Source of the DNA: CAZKRU01 sp964555235
Lineage (GTDB): Bacteria; Verrucomicrobiota; Verrucomicrobiia; Methylacidiphilales; CAMAQI01
Length of the DNA stretch: 11,482 bases
Reading direction: 5' to 3'
NCBI GenBank assembly: GCA_964555235.1
Contig: CAZKRU010000100.1
Span: 1 to 11,482, forward strand
The notes under the pieces were generated by a model. The model was not told the DNA's origin, searched no databases, and saw only the letters and a list, made by a program, of their open reading frames with translations. Of this stretch, positions 1 through 7,056 are shown in pieces (the stretch's first letter is position 1; the number at the start of each line of letters is the position of its first letter). The translations under genes and the position numbers were made by a program.

Positions 1-81
1 CCCAAACCTTTTTTATTCTACGAAATATTCACCCATTCCTGTGGGATGGCTGTGTTTTAAAATGGTGAGTTAAGAGGATTC

Positions 82-163
82 TCGCGCAGAGTTCGCAGAG
101 CCTGCTGAGTTTTGCGGATTTTAAAAAAGAATTTCCTCTGCGGCCTCAGCGAACTCTGCGCGA
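82..163. repeat. Long palindromic element, copy 1 of 2
   Basis: The outer arms 82-96 and 149-163 form a perfect 15-bp inverted repeat (TCGCGCAGAGTTCGC). The arms continue imperfectly inward (about 97-117 and 136-148) around an A-rich loop containing GATTTTAAAAAAGAAT. A second element at 6475-6559 has the same plan and a very similar loop (GATTTT, then AAAAAAGAAT). This one starts about 20 nt beyond the stop codon of the metal ATPase and is followed on the minus strand by no T-run that would make it a standard terminator. It reads as a dispersed REP/MITE-like element that may also cap the transcript. The remaining sequence at 1-81 shows no gene. Confidence 0.75.
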
Positions 164-182
164 AAAAAAATCCGAGAGGTTC

Positions 183-2072
183 TTACGGCTTTTTAAACCA
201 GAGCAATCTTAGTCCATTGAGACAGACGAGGACGGTGCTTCCTTCATGCCCGATGACCCCTAATGTGAGCGGAAGATGGGCGCCAAGGGCCGAGGCGATC
301 AGAATGAGAATGACGCCAATGGCGAAGACGAGATTTTGAATGACAATCGCCCGAGTTTTTCGACTGAGGGCGATGGCGTAGGGAATTCGCGTCAAATCGC
401 TGGCCATTAAAACGACGTCGGCACTTTCCATGGCAATTTCACTTCCGGCAGCGCCCATGGCGATTCCGATGGTTGCGGCACTTAAGGCAGGAGCATCGTT
501 AATCCCGTCACCGATCATGGCGACGGGGCCTCCTGCTGCAAGGGCTTTGATCCTTTCGACTTTATCTTCGGGGAGTAAATTGGCTTCGTAAGAATCGACG
601 CCGGCTTCTCGAGCAATTGCGGCGGCAACGCGGGCGTTATCGCCGGAAAGTAAAACGACCTGGCGAATTCCCATCTCTTTGAGTTGTCGAATGACGGTGC
701 TGGCTTCCGGACGAATGCGATCGGCAACGGCGAGTGCTCCGACCATACGAAGTCCGGTCTCCGTTTGCTCGGCGAGAAGGAGAACTGATTTTCCTTCCCG
801 TTCCCAACAATGGAGCTGGGTGAGGGTGGTGGCGAAACCGGGTTGACGTTCAAAGAAACGGCGTCCTCCGAAGATGTAGCGTCGCCCTTCGATTTCGGCT
901 TCAACGCCAAACCCCGTTTTGGATTGAAAGTGAGTGGGCGGCGTTGGCGTGAGTCCCCGTTCGCGAGCTTCTTGAACGACAGCTTGAGCGACCGGGTGTT
1001 CCGAATGGAGATCCACAGAGGCGGCGAGTTGAAGGAGTTCATCATCGTCACGGCATGGGGAACCAGGTGCCCGCCATAAACCAGAGACGACCGGTTTTCC
1101 TTCGGTGAGCGTTCCGGTTTTATCCACGGCAATCACACGAATCCGCGCCAGTTGTTCCAGCTGAAGGCCCCCTTTGAGGAGGACGCCATGACGCCCGGCA
1201 TTCGCAATAGCGGAGAGAATGGAGGCCGGCGTGCTGATGACCAACGCACAAGGTGAAGCAACGACCATCACGGTCATGGCACGATAAACGATTTCAGAAA
1301 AGGGTTCGGTGCCGATGAGCGCTGGAAAGAGAATGAGTGAACCGGTGAAAAGAAGAACGGCGATGGCGTAGTATTGTTCAAACGTATCGAGGAATCGTTC
1401 CGTTTTCGCTTTTTGACCGCGAGCTTGTTCGACGAGCTCGACAAAGCGGGCGATGGTCGAGTTTTTGGAGGATTGCGTGACTCGAAAAAAAAGAGAGCCT
1501 TTCTGATTGATCGTTCCCGCAAAGAGAAGATCGCCGGGAGATTTTGGAACGGGAAGGGATTCGCCGGTAATGGAAGCTTGATCGAGGGTGCTCTCTCCCT
1601 CAGTGACGACGCCATCCAGGGGAATTCTTTCGCCGGGGCGCACAATGACAATCTCGCCGACGGTCACGGATTCAATCGGCATCGTTACCAGTTCTTCATT
1701 GCGTCGAACCGTGGCTTGAGTGGGACGGAGTTGACTGAGGGCGCGAATCGCTTGTTCGGTTCGCGCCATGGCGTAGTCCTGAAGCACATTGGAGAGCGAG
1801 AAGAGAAAGAGAAGCATTCCTCCTTCAAAGGGATGACCAATCCAAGCGGCGCCCAATGCGGCGAGCACCATCAACAGATCGACATCAATTCTTCGTTCGC
1901 GAAGGGATTGGATTCCGCCCTGAACTCCAAACCAGCCACCGAATCCGAAGGCGGCTAGATAAAAGACTGTGGAAATGAAAGGATGACTCGATTCAAAGGC
2001 CCATCCTCCGGCAAGGGAGAGCGCGGTTCCTCCACAGAAATAAGCTTCGAGGCGTTGAAATCCTTCTTTCAC
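183..2072 (-). CDS. P1B-type heavy-metal ATPase, P1B-4 (CoaT/CtpD/CzcP)-like
   Basis: Membrane pump of 629 residues that exports a transition metal at the cost of ATP. Visible motifs are TGES at 169-172 (actuator domain), SPC at 273-275 in the metal-binding membrane helix, DKTGTLT at 317-323 (phosphorylated Asp317), the HP dipeptide at 359-360 that marks P1B pumps, GDGINDAP at 521-528 (hinge) and HEGST at 609-613 in the last helix pair. SPC together with HEG(G/S)T is the P1B-4 signature. Zn/Cd pumps (P1B-2) and Cu pumps (P1B-1) carry CPC instead. Known P1B-4 substrates include Co, Zn, Cd, Ni and Fe(II). The N-terminus goes straight into membrane helices, with no HMA or His-rich metal-binding domain, as is usual for this subtype. 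The start codon is GTG with no clear Shine-Dalgarno sequence. The upstream frame stays open to a stop at 2121-2123 but offers no ATG, GTG or TTG. The exact metal cannot be read from sequence. Confidence 0.93.
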   Translation of the reverse strand: MKEGFQRLEAYFCGGTALSLAGGWAFESSHPFISTVFYLAAFGFGGWFGVQGGIQSLRERRIDVDLLMVLAALGAAWIGHPFEGGMLLFLFSLSNVLQDYAMARTEQAIRALSQLRPTQATVRRNEELVTMPIESVTVGEIVIVRPGERIPLDGVVTEGESTLDQASITGESLPVPKSPGDLLFAGTINQKGSLFFRVTQSSKNSTIARFVELVEQARGQKAKTERFLDTFEQYYAIAVLLFTGSLILFPALIGTEPFSEIVYRAMTVMVVASPCALVISTPASILSAIANAGRHGVLLKGGLQLEQLARIRVIAVDKTGTLTEGKPVVSGLWRAPGSPCRDDDELLQLAASVDLHSEHPVAQAVVQEARERGLTPTPPTHFQSKTGFGVEAEIEGRRYIFGGRRFFERQPGFATTLTQLHCWEREGKSVLLLAEQTETGLRMVGALAVADRIRPEASTVIRQLKEMGIRQVVLLSGDNARVAAAIAREAGVDSYEANLLPEDKVERIKALAAGGPVAMIGDGINDAPALSAATIGIAMGAAGSEIAMESADVVLMASDLTRIPYAIALSRKTRAIVIQNLVFAIGVILILIASALGAHLPLTLGVIGHEGSTVLVCLNGLRLLWFKKP

Positions 2073-2196
2073 ACGAAAAGCGTATGGATTTTGCCGAGAA
2101 ATGGGGAGGTAAATTTTGAATCAAGAAGCTGTTGATTTATTGATGGGGAAAGAAGTTGATCTCATCAGGAGGACTAGCTAAAGAACTAGGGATATT

Positions 2197-2466
2197 ATGT
2201 TCCTTGGAGATATTTCATTTAATGGATTGTGGTCTGAGACTGCCAACATAGCGATGTGCTCAGTTTTGCTTAGTGGAGTATTACATCTTATTTGCGCTAT
2301 TGCGATTTATCGTGATTCGCGTTTTCAGTTGGATATTCGTCGAGGTTTGTTTTTACTAAATCCGATCATGTGGTGTTTGGTGGGCTTGTTATCGGGAATA
2401 CTTGGGTTAGCGATTTACTGGGCGATACACCATTCCACATTACGCGGTAATTCAGGTAATTATTAG
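2197..2466 (+). CDS. Small two-helix membrane protein
   Basis: Predicted 89-residue inner-membrane protein. Hydrophobic segments lie at about 17-38 and 52-76, separated by a charged stretch (RDSRFQLDIRR). The second helix ends in YWAIHHSTLR. I recall small PVC-group proteins that end their second helix in a similar W-x-IHHS motif, but I do not know a function. ATG at 2197 is the first start after an in-frame stop at 2179-2181. A weak AGG lies a few bases upstream. A better AGGAGG at 2168-2173 is about 23 nt away, too far for normal use. It is a lone gene, divergent from the metal ATPase and convergent with ahcY. AT-rich codons set it slightly apart from its neighbours. Confidence 0.65.
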   Translation: MFLGDISFNGLWSETANIAMCSVLLSGVLHLICAIAIYRDSRFQLDIRRGLFLLNPIMWCLVGLLSGILGLAIYWAIHHSTLRGNSGNY

Positions 2467-2473
2467 TAATTGA

Positions 2474-2567
2474 TTTTTGGTAGGGCGGGGTTGATGACTC
2501 CGCCGCGGCTTTGGTGATTGAGATGGAACGCGGAACGGCGCCCTCGGAGAGGTCGCCTTACCAAAAA
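2474..2567. repeat. GGTAGGGCG-type palindromic repeat, copy 1
   Basis: The termini are inverted: TTTTTGGTAGGGCG at 2474-2487 pairs with CGCCTTACCAAAAA at 2554-2567 (13 of 14 positions). An internal small hairpin (GGCGG at 2484-2488, CCGCC at 2500-2504) lies inside. The segment 2536-2563 is the reverse complement of 5363-5390 with one mismatch in 28. The two copies therefore lie in opposite orientation on either side of metK-ahcY. It occupies the gap between the convergent 3' ends of the small membrane protein and ahcY. Confidence 0.75.
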
Positions 2568-2602
2568 CAAAAAAAGGCGGACGGGAGTGCCGTCCGCCTT
2601 TT
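2563..2602 (-). terminator. Rho-independent terminator of metK-ahcY
   Basis: A perfect 9-bp GC-rich stem (2576-2584 GGCGGACGG with 2590-2598 CCGTCCGCC) closes a five-base loop. Read on the minus strand it is followed by a long T-rich tract (2575 down to 2563). It lies 31 nt after the ahcY stop. The TTTT at 2599-2602 means it may also stop plus-strand transcripts from the small membrane protein gene, so it is probably bidirectional. It abuts the repeat at 2474-2567. Confidence 0.88.
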
Positions 2603-2628
2603 GTTTTCGTTCTTAACTCGATTCCGAA

Positions 2629-4074
2629 TTAATAACGATAATGTTCGGGCTTGTAGGGGCCGTCGACGGAGACGCCGAGGTAGTCTGCTTGCTTTTTGGT
2701 GAGCTTTGTGAGCTTCACTCCAATTTTTTCGAGGTGAAGTCGGGCGACTTCTTCGTCGAGTTTTTTGGAGAGGCGGTAGACTTCCGGTTTGTACGAGGCC
2801 TTGTTTTTCCAGAGATCGATTTGAGCGAGGGTCTGGTTGGTGAAGGAGTTCGACATGACAAAGCTCGGATGGCCGGTGGCGCAACCGAGGTTGACCAAGC
2901 GTCCTTCCGCCAGCATATAGATCATGTTCCCGTTCGGCAGAACGTACTTGTCGTACTGCGGCTTCACCGTGATCTTCTTGACTTTCGGATGGGTGTTCAG
3001 GCGTTCGACTTGGATCTCGTTATCGAAATGGCCGATGTTACAGACAATCGCCTGATCCTTCATCTTGAGCATGTGCTCCAGCGTGATGATGTCGCAATTT
3101 CCCGTCGTGGTGACATAGATGTCGCCGACGCCAAGAGTGCTTTCGATCGTGTTGACTTCAAATCCTTCCATCGAAGCTTGAAGGGCATTGATCGGGTCAA
3201 TTTCGGTGACAACAACGCGGGCGCCGAATCCCTTGAGTGAGTGAGCGCAACCTTTACCAACATCGCCATAACCACAAACGACTGCGACTTTTCCAGCGAT
3301 CATGACATCCGTCGCACGTTTGAGTCCGTCTGCAAGCGACTCGCGGCAACCGTAAAGATTATCAAACTTCGACTTTGTCACGGAGTCATTCACGTTGATG
3401 GCGGGAACCAAGAGCGTTCCTGCTTCTTTCATCTGGTAAAGGCGATGCACGCCAGTCGTCGTCTCTTCCGAAACCCCTTTCCAGCTTTTGACAACGGTAT
3501 GCCAAAATCCGGGACGTTCTTTGGCAACACGTTTGAGGAGATTCTTAATGACTTGTTCCTCGTGGCTGCCTGAGGGAGAGTTGACCCACTTGTCGCCGTT
3601 CTCGAGTTGATAGCCTTTGTGAATCAAAAGGGTGACATCGCCTCCGTCGTCGACGACGAGTTCGGGTCCGAGATTTCCGGGGAAGGTCACGGCTTCGAGC
3701 GTACAATCCCAATATTCTTCAAGCGTTTCCCCTTTCCAGGCGAAGACCGGAACCTTGGTTTTGGCAATTGCCGCCGCAGCGTGATCTTGGGTTGAGAAGA
3801 TATTGCAGCTCGCCCAACGAACGGTTGCGCCGAGTGCGACGAGGGTCTCAATCAAGACCGCTGTTTGAATCGTCATATGGAGGGATCCAGTGATGCGAAC
3901 GCCTTTGAGCGGCTTTTCCTTCGCGTACTTTTCACGAACCGACATCAAGCCGGGCATTTCGTATTGGGCGATTTCGATCTCTTTACGACCCCATTCGGCG
4001 AGGCTCAGGTCTTTGACTTTGAAGTCTTCAGATTTTGCGGATTTCTTCGGGGCTTTGGTCAGGGTAGTGCTCAT
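2629..4074 (-). CDS. ahcY: Adenosylhomocysteinase (S-adenosyl-L-homocysteine hydrolase)
   Basis: Cytosolic NAD-dependent enzyme that splits S-adenosylhomocysteine into adenosine and homocysteine, relieving product inhibition of methyltransferases. Counting from the longest start (482 residues), TGSLHMT lies at 63-69, EETTTGVHRLYQM begins near 204, the NAD-binding loop GYGDVGKG is at 269-276, CNIGHFD at 346-352, and the chain ends in the family-typical KPEHYRY. Length and motifs are complete, and the roughly 40-residue insert of the long bacterial form appears present. Two adjacent ATG codons occur. The second (4074) is preferred because AAAGG lies at a better distance from it; the first would give one more residue. 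The gene follows metK by about 25 bp and is almost certainly cotranscribed with it, ending at the strong terminator near 2590. Confidence 0.98.
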   Translation of the reverse strand: MSTTLTKAPKKSAKSEDFKVKDLSLAEWGRKEIEIAQYEMPGLMSVREKYAKEKPLKGVRITGSLHMTIQTAVLIETLVALGATVRWASCNIFSTQDHAAAAIAKTKVPVFAWKGETLEEYWDCTLEAVTFPGNLGPELVVDDGGDVTLLIHKGYQLENGDKWVNSPSGSHEEQVIKNLLKRVAKERPGFWHTVVKSWKGVSEETTTGVHRLYQMKEAGTLLVPAINVNDSVTKSKFDNLYGCRESLADGLKRATDVMIAGKVAVVCGYGDVGKGCAHSLKGFGARVVVTEIDPINALQASMEGFEVNTIESTLGVGDIYVTTTGNCDIITLEHMLKMKDQAIVCNIGHFDNEIQVERLNTHPKVKKITVKPQYDKYVLPNGNMIYMLAEGRLVNLGCATGHPSFVMSNSFTNQTLAQIDLWKNKASYKPEVYRLSKKLDEEVARLHLEKIGVKLTKLTKKQADYLGVSVDGPYKPEHYRY

Positions 4075-4099
4075 CATTTTCCTTTATAGTTTAAATCAA

Positions 4100-5278
4100 T
4101 TAAGCGACCGCGCGTTTAAGAGCGGCGGCTTTGTCAGTCTTTTCCCAAGTCAGGCTATTGGTATCGTCTTGTTTTCCAAAGTGACCGTAGTTCGTCGTCT
4201 TGCTGTAGATCGGACGAAGGAGTCGGAGTTGTTCGACAATCTTGGCCGGCTTAAAGCTGAAGACTTCGCGAACCGCTTGTTCGATTTTTGAATCCGGAAC
4301 TTTACCAGTTCCAAAGGTATCGACACAGATTGAGACGGGTTCAGGATAACCGATCGCATACGCAAATTGAACTTCGACGCGATCCGCAAGTCCGGCCGCG
4401 ACAACATTCTTCGCGACATAGCGACCCATGTAAGCCGCGCTACGATCGACCTTCGAAGGATCTTTTCCGCTGAAGGCGCCTCCTCCGTGACGACCCATGC
4501 CGCCGTAGGTGTCGACAATGATCTTGCGTCCTGTCAGACCGGAATCTCCCTCGGGACCACCGACGACAAACCGTCCGGTGGGGTTAATCAGGAAGCGAGT
4601 TTTTTTGTCGATCAGGTTGCCCGGAAGCACCTTCTTAATGACCTGATTGATAATATAGCTTTCGATCTCTTTGTGTTTTTTGTCTTCCGTGTGCTGATTC
4701 GAGATCACGACGGCGTCGATTCGCACGGGGCGATAGCCTTCGTACTGAAGAGAGACCTGAGTTTTTCCATCGGGACGAAGCCAAGGCGCTTTGCCGCTTT
4801 TGCGAAGATAAGAGAGGGTCCGACCAAGCTGGTGTGCAAACTGAATCGGCGAGGGCATCAACTCCGGAGTTTCGTTACAAGCGAATCCGAACATGAGTCC
4901 TTGATCTCCCGCTCCTTGCTCGTCGGTTGACTTTCCTTCGGCCTTCTTCGCGTCGACGCCTTGAGCGATATCAGGGCTTTGACGGGTGAGGGCGTTCATG
5001 ATGTGAACGCTGTCGGCATTGAAACTTTCTTTGGGTTCGGTGTAACCGATACCGCGAATCGCTTCACGAACGACCTTATTGTAATCAAAGTCAGCGCGAG
5101 TCGTAATTTCGCCCGCGACCACGACGAGATTGCTCTTGGCGAGCGTTTCGCAAGCGACTCGACTGTTGGGGTCCTGCTTAAGACAGGCGTCAAGAATTGC
5201 GTCAGAGATGGTGTCGCACACTTTATCCGGGTGCCCTTCGGTCACGGATTCCGAGGTGAAGATATAAGATTTAGCCAT
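4100..5278 (-). CDS. metK: S-adenosylmethionine synthetase (methionine adenosyltransferase)
   Basis: Cytosolic enzyme that joins methionine and ATP to form SAM, releasing phosphate and pyrophosphate. With the start at 5278 it has 392 residues, a normal length. GHPDK is at 15-19, the signature GAGDQG at 122-127, and the glycine-rich P-loop-like GGGAFSGKD at 265-273, with DRS at 278-280. The frame extends 13 codons further upstream (to 5317), but those residues (MIAIPPFFVTFFS) do not look like MetK, while MAKSYIFTSESVTEGHPDK is the canonical beginning. No clear Shine-Dalgarno precedes either start. First gene of an operon with ahcY, so SAM synthesis and SAH removal are made together. It is divergent from the ArsR/methyltransferase gene, its likely regulator. 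Confidence 0.98.
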   Translation of the reverse strand: MAKSYIFTSESVTEGHPDKVCDTISDAILDACLKQDPNSRVACETLAKSNLVVVAGEITTRADFDYNKVVREAIRGIGYTEPKESFNADSVHIMNALTRQSPDIAQGVDAKKAEGKSTDEQGAGDQGLMFGFACNETPELMPSPIQFAHQLGRTLSYLRKSGKAPWLRPDGKTQVSLQYEGYRPVRIDAVVISNQHTEDKKHKEIESYIINQVIKKVLPGNLIDKKTRFLINPTGRFVVGGPEGDSGLTGRKIIVDTYGGMGRHGGGAFSGKDPSKVDRSAAYMGRYVAKNVVAAGLADRVEVQFAYAIGYPEPVSICVDTFGTGKVPDSKIEQAVREVFSFKPAKIVEQLRLLRPIYSKTTNYGHFGKQDDTNSLTWEKTDKAAALKRAVA

Positions 5279-5321
5279 GGAGAAAAATGTAACGAAAAAC
5301 GGAGGAATGGCAATCAAAATA

Positions 5322-5349
5322 TTGACGAATCATGATAAATTGATATGAA
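5322..5349 (+). promoter_or_regulatory. Candidate promoter for the ArsR/methyltransferase gene
   Basis: TTGACG at 5322-5327 and TATGAA at 5344-5349 are separated by 16 bp, close to a sigma-70 promoter. It would give a leader of about 95 nt that carries the GGTAGGGCGACC repeat. It overlaps the candidate metK promoter on the other strand. Assigned by eye only. Confidence 0.35.
5329..5344. promoter_or_regulatory. Candidate operator, AT-rich inverted repeat
   Basis: ATCA at 5329-5332 and TGAT at 5341-5344 form an inverted repeat with 8 bp between. A second, looser TCAA/TTGA symmetry lies just beside it at about 5313-5325. The position inside both divergent candidate promoters is where an ArsR-family dimer would be expected to bind. 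AT-rich inverted repeats are typical of this family, but I cannot confirm the motif without comparing related loci. Confidence 0.3.
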
Positions 5350-5361
5350 AGAGACAGACAA
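5332..5361 (-). promoter_or_regulatory. Candidate metK-ahcY promoter
   Basis: On the minus strand TTGTCT (5356-5361) and TATCAT (5332-5337) are 18 bp apart, an acceptable sigma-70 pair. Transcription would start near 5325, giving a leader of about 47 nt before the metK ATG at 5278. That leader is too short for a SAM-I riboswitch. The palindromic repeat begins 2 bp upstream of the -35 box. Confidence 0.35.
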
Positions 5362-5362
5362 C

Positions 5363-5390
5363 TGGTAGGGCGACCTCTCCGAGGGCGCCG
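5363..5390. repeat. GGTAGGGCGACC-type repeat, copy 2 (partial)
   Basis: Matches the reverse complement of 2536-2563 at 27 of 28 positions (begins TGGTAGGGCGACC, ends GAGGGCGCCG). The inner GGCGACCTC / GAGGGCGCC arms are nearly self-complementary. The sequence after it (to about 5418) contains CTCGGAGGTGC, which could pair back with CTCCGAG inside the repeat. Only one arm of the longer element seen at 2474-2567 is present. It sits between the metK and regulator genes. Confidence 0.75.
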
Positions 5391-5450
5391 GTAGGAGAGA
5401 CGAAGTCACTCGGAGGTGCAAGGATCGGTCAGATTTCAATTCAGGAGCCC

Positions 5451-6437
5451 ATGAAAAATAGTTTAAAAACCAGTTCAGGAAAAAAGCGAGACTCCAAGTC
5501 CCCCTCGCTGCGTGAGTTGTGGCAGGCATTGGCCGATCCGACGCGGCTCCGGCTGGTGGCGTTGATTCGTACGGAGGAGCTTTCGGTGGCAGAGCTCCAG
5601 GAGATTCTTCATGTCGGGCAGTCGCGAATTTCGATGCATCTCGGAATTTTACGAAGCTGCGGATTGGCAGAAGTGCGGCGTGAGGGGAAGTTTTCTTATT
5701 ACCGATTGGCGACCTTGGACTCGCGTGAAGCGAGGGCGTTACTCGAAGCAGGCCTCTCGACCTTAACGGAACTCTCCGAGTCCTCGCAAGATCTGGATGC
5801 GTTGCGACTTGCGGTCCAGAAGCGCCGGGAAATTGCCCAACAGTATTTTAATCAGATTGCCGGACGAATGGGGAAAGCGCATTGCCCGGGAAGAGGTTGG
5901 ACGGCGGTCGGGCCGCTGCTTGCGCAGTTGGTTCCTTCGTGTGTTATTGCGGATCTTGGCGCGGGCGAGGGATGGCTCTCCCAGTTGCTCGCACAGCATG
6001 CGGAGCAGGTGATTGCGGTGGATAGTTCTGCGAAGATGGTGGAATTCGGACGCGCGGAGGCGAAGAAGAAGAAGTTGAGCAATCTGGATTATCGTTTGGG
6101 CGATTTATCAGATCCTCCGATTAAGGCAGGAACGATCGACATCGTGATTTTAAGTCAGGCCCTTCATCATGTGCCGAATCCCGCCCAAGCGGTGAAGGCG
6201 GCGGTGGGGCTCCTTCGTCCGGGAGGAAGATTGATCGTTTTGGATTTGAATGCGCATCAATTTGATCGCGCGCGAGTCCTCTTTGGGGACTACTGGCTCG
6301 GATTCAGTGAGACGGAATTACGACAATGGATGCGAGAAGCCGGCTTGACGGATTTGCGGTTTCAATTGTTACCTCCAGAGGAGGGTGAGCCCGTGAAGTT
6401 GTCGCCGTGTCTGGCTTTTGGTCGAAAGCGGGGATAA
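5451..6437 (+). CDS. ArsR-type regulator fused to a SAM-dependent methyltransferase domain (SahR-like)
   Basis: A 328-residue two-domain protein. Residues about 18-90 form an ArsR winged helix-turn-helix (LWQALADPTRLRLVALI, then SVAELQEIL, then QSRISMHLGILRSCGL and the wing EGKFSYYRL). Residues about 130-328 form a class I methyltransferase fold, with the SAM-binding loop DLGAGEG at 168-174, acidic Asp191 after strand 2 and ALHHVPNP at 237-244. The ATG at 5451 has a good AGGAG. In Proteobacteria this architecture is known as SahR, an SAH-responsive repressor of SAM-cycle genes such as ahcY and metK. The divergent position next to metK-ahcY fits that role strongly. Here the methyltransferase fold may act as a sensor for SAH or SAM rather than as an enzyme; the sequence alone does not decide this. 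No ArsR-type metal-binding cysteine motif (CxC) is visible in the HTH domain. The G-rich coding strand differs from that of the TPR gene downstream. Confidence 0.9.
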   Translation: MKNSLKTSSGKKRDSKSPSLRELWQALADPTRLRLVALIRTEELSVAELQEILHVGQSRISMHLGILRSCGLAEVRREGKFSYYRLATLDSREARALLEAGLSTLTELSESSQDLDALRLAVQKRREIAQQYFNQIAGRMGKAHCPGRGWTAVGPLLAQLVPSCVIADLGAGEGWLSQLLAQHAEQVIAVDSSAKMVEFGRAEAKKKKLSNLDYRLGDLSDPPIKAGTIDIVILSQALHHVPNPAQAVKAAVGLLRPGGRLIVLDLNAHQFDRARVLFGDYWLGFSETELRQWMREAGLTDLRFQLLPPEEGEPVKLSPCLAFGRKRG

Positions 6438-6474
6438 GGTTTCTCGCCTATTCGTGGTGAGAACAAGATTTTGT

Positions 6475-6559
6475 CTCTCGCGAAGTTCGCCAAGGCGCCA
6501 AGTTTTTGATTTTGGTAAAAAAGAATCTTAGCTTCGCGTCTTGGCGAACTTGGCGAGAG
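6475..6559. repeat. Long palindromic element, copy 2 of 2
   Basis: Arms 6475-6502 and 6532-6559 are complementary at about 25 of 28 positions. They are built of short repeated words (CGAAGTTCGCCAAGGCG against CTTGGCGAACTTGGCG). The 29-base loop contains GATTTTGGTAAAAAAGAAT, closely matching the loop of the element at 82-163. It fills the gap between the convergent 3' ends of the regulator gene and the acetyltransferase gene and could form a very stable hairpin in either transcript, although no U-run follows it. Confidence 0.8.
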
Positions 6560-6584
6560 GAAACATCCCGTTCTGCGGTATTTC

Positions 6585-7055
6585 TTATTGAGCAATCGCT
6601 TCGTAAATTTTCACATCGACTGATTTTCCGCCGTAGGAAACTCCCTGCGGGAGTTGCGCGATCAATTGATATCCTGATTTTTCGAGGACCCGCGTGGAGG
6701 CTGGATGTTGATCGTAAACCCGGGCGCGAATGGATTGATAAGTCCCAGACTGGAGTGCGTGTGCCGTCAGAGTGGTAACCGCTTCACTCATAATTCCCTG
6801 ACGAGACGCTGATTCCAAAAGCCAAAAGCCGATCTCCAAAGCATTGGGGTCTTCCGTTGGATCGAAACCGATGCCACCGATGGTCTGGTCCTTACAGACG
6901 ATTGCAAAGTGGCGAGGAGTCAAGCGACACGGAACTTGCGGAGGGGGTGGGCGAAGATTTTGATGCACCGAAGGCTGTTTGAGTGCCAAAAGCAGAGCGG
7001 GGAGATCGGCGGCCGTCCAAGGCCGAAGTTGGGCTTGGGTGAGCGTGAATTCCAT
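6585..7055 (-). CDS. GNAT family N-acetyltransferase (RimJ/RimL-like)
   Basis: A 156-residue acetyl-CoA-dependent acyltransferase, probably cytosolic. The N-terminus LRPWTAADLPALL is typical. EIGFWLLESASRQGIMSEAV (about 74-93) is the beta4/motif A region that binds the acetyl-CoA pyrophosphate. The C-terminal STRVLEKSGYQ (120-130) is the usual RimJ/RimL closing motif. The CoA loop reads RQGIMSEA rather than the usual RG(Y/K)G(Y/I)(A/G)xEA. The segment between about 33 and 48 is shorter than in most relatives, so the protein is on the small side. ATG at 7055 follows the stop of the upstream gene by a single base, so translation is probably coupled. The substrate (a protein N-terminus or a small amine) cannot be told. 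Confidence 0.85.
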   Translation of the reverse strand: MEFTLTQAQLRPWTAADLPALLLALKQPSVHQNLRPPPPQVPCRLTPRHFAIVCKDQTIGGIGFDPTEDPNALEIGFWLLESASRQGIMSEAVTTLTAHALQSGTYQSIRARVYDQHPASTRVLEKSGYQLIAQLPQGVSYGGKSVDVKIYEAIAQ

Positions 7056-7056
7056 T

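Noticed and set aside
1..80. Gene or RNA at the left edge
   Set aside because: Short AT-rich sequence with only a weak hairpin around CATTCC/GGGATG; nothing further supported.
515..1958. Long antisense open frames inside the metal ATPase gene
   Set aside because: They are low-complexity, Ser/Pro/Arg-rich shadows of a gene with full catalytic motifs on the other frame.
5279..5317. 13-codon N-terminal extension of MetK starting at 5317
   Set aside because: The extra residues are hydrophobic and unlike MetK, while the canonical MAKSYIFTSESVTEGHPDK start is at 5278.
5301..5345. Plus-strand GGAGGAATG mini-ORF of 13 codons
   Set aside because: The Shine-Dalgarno lies only about one base from the ATG and the frame lies inside the divergent promoter region.
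5279..5450. SAM or SAH riboswitch upstream of metK
   Set aside because: The leader after the candidate promoter is only about 47 nt, and I see neither the SAM-I core nor an SAH-type pattern. A DNA-binding regulator next door is a better explanation.
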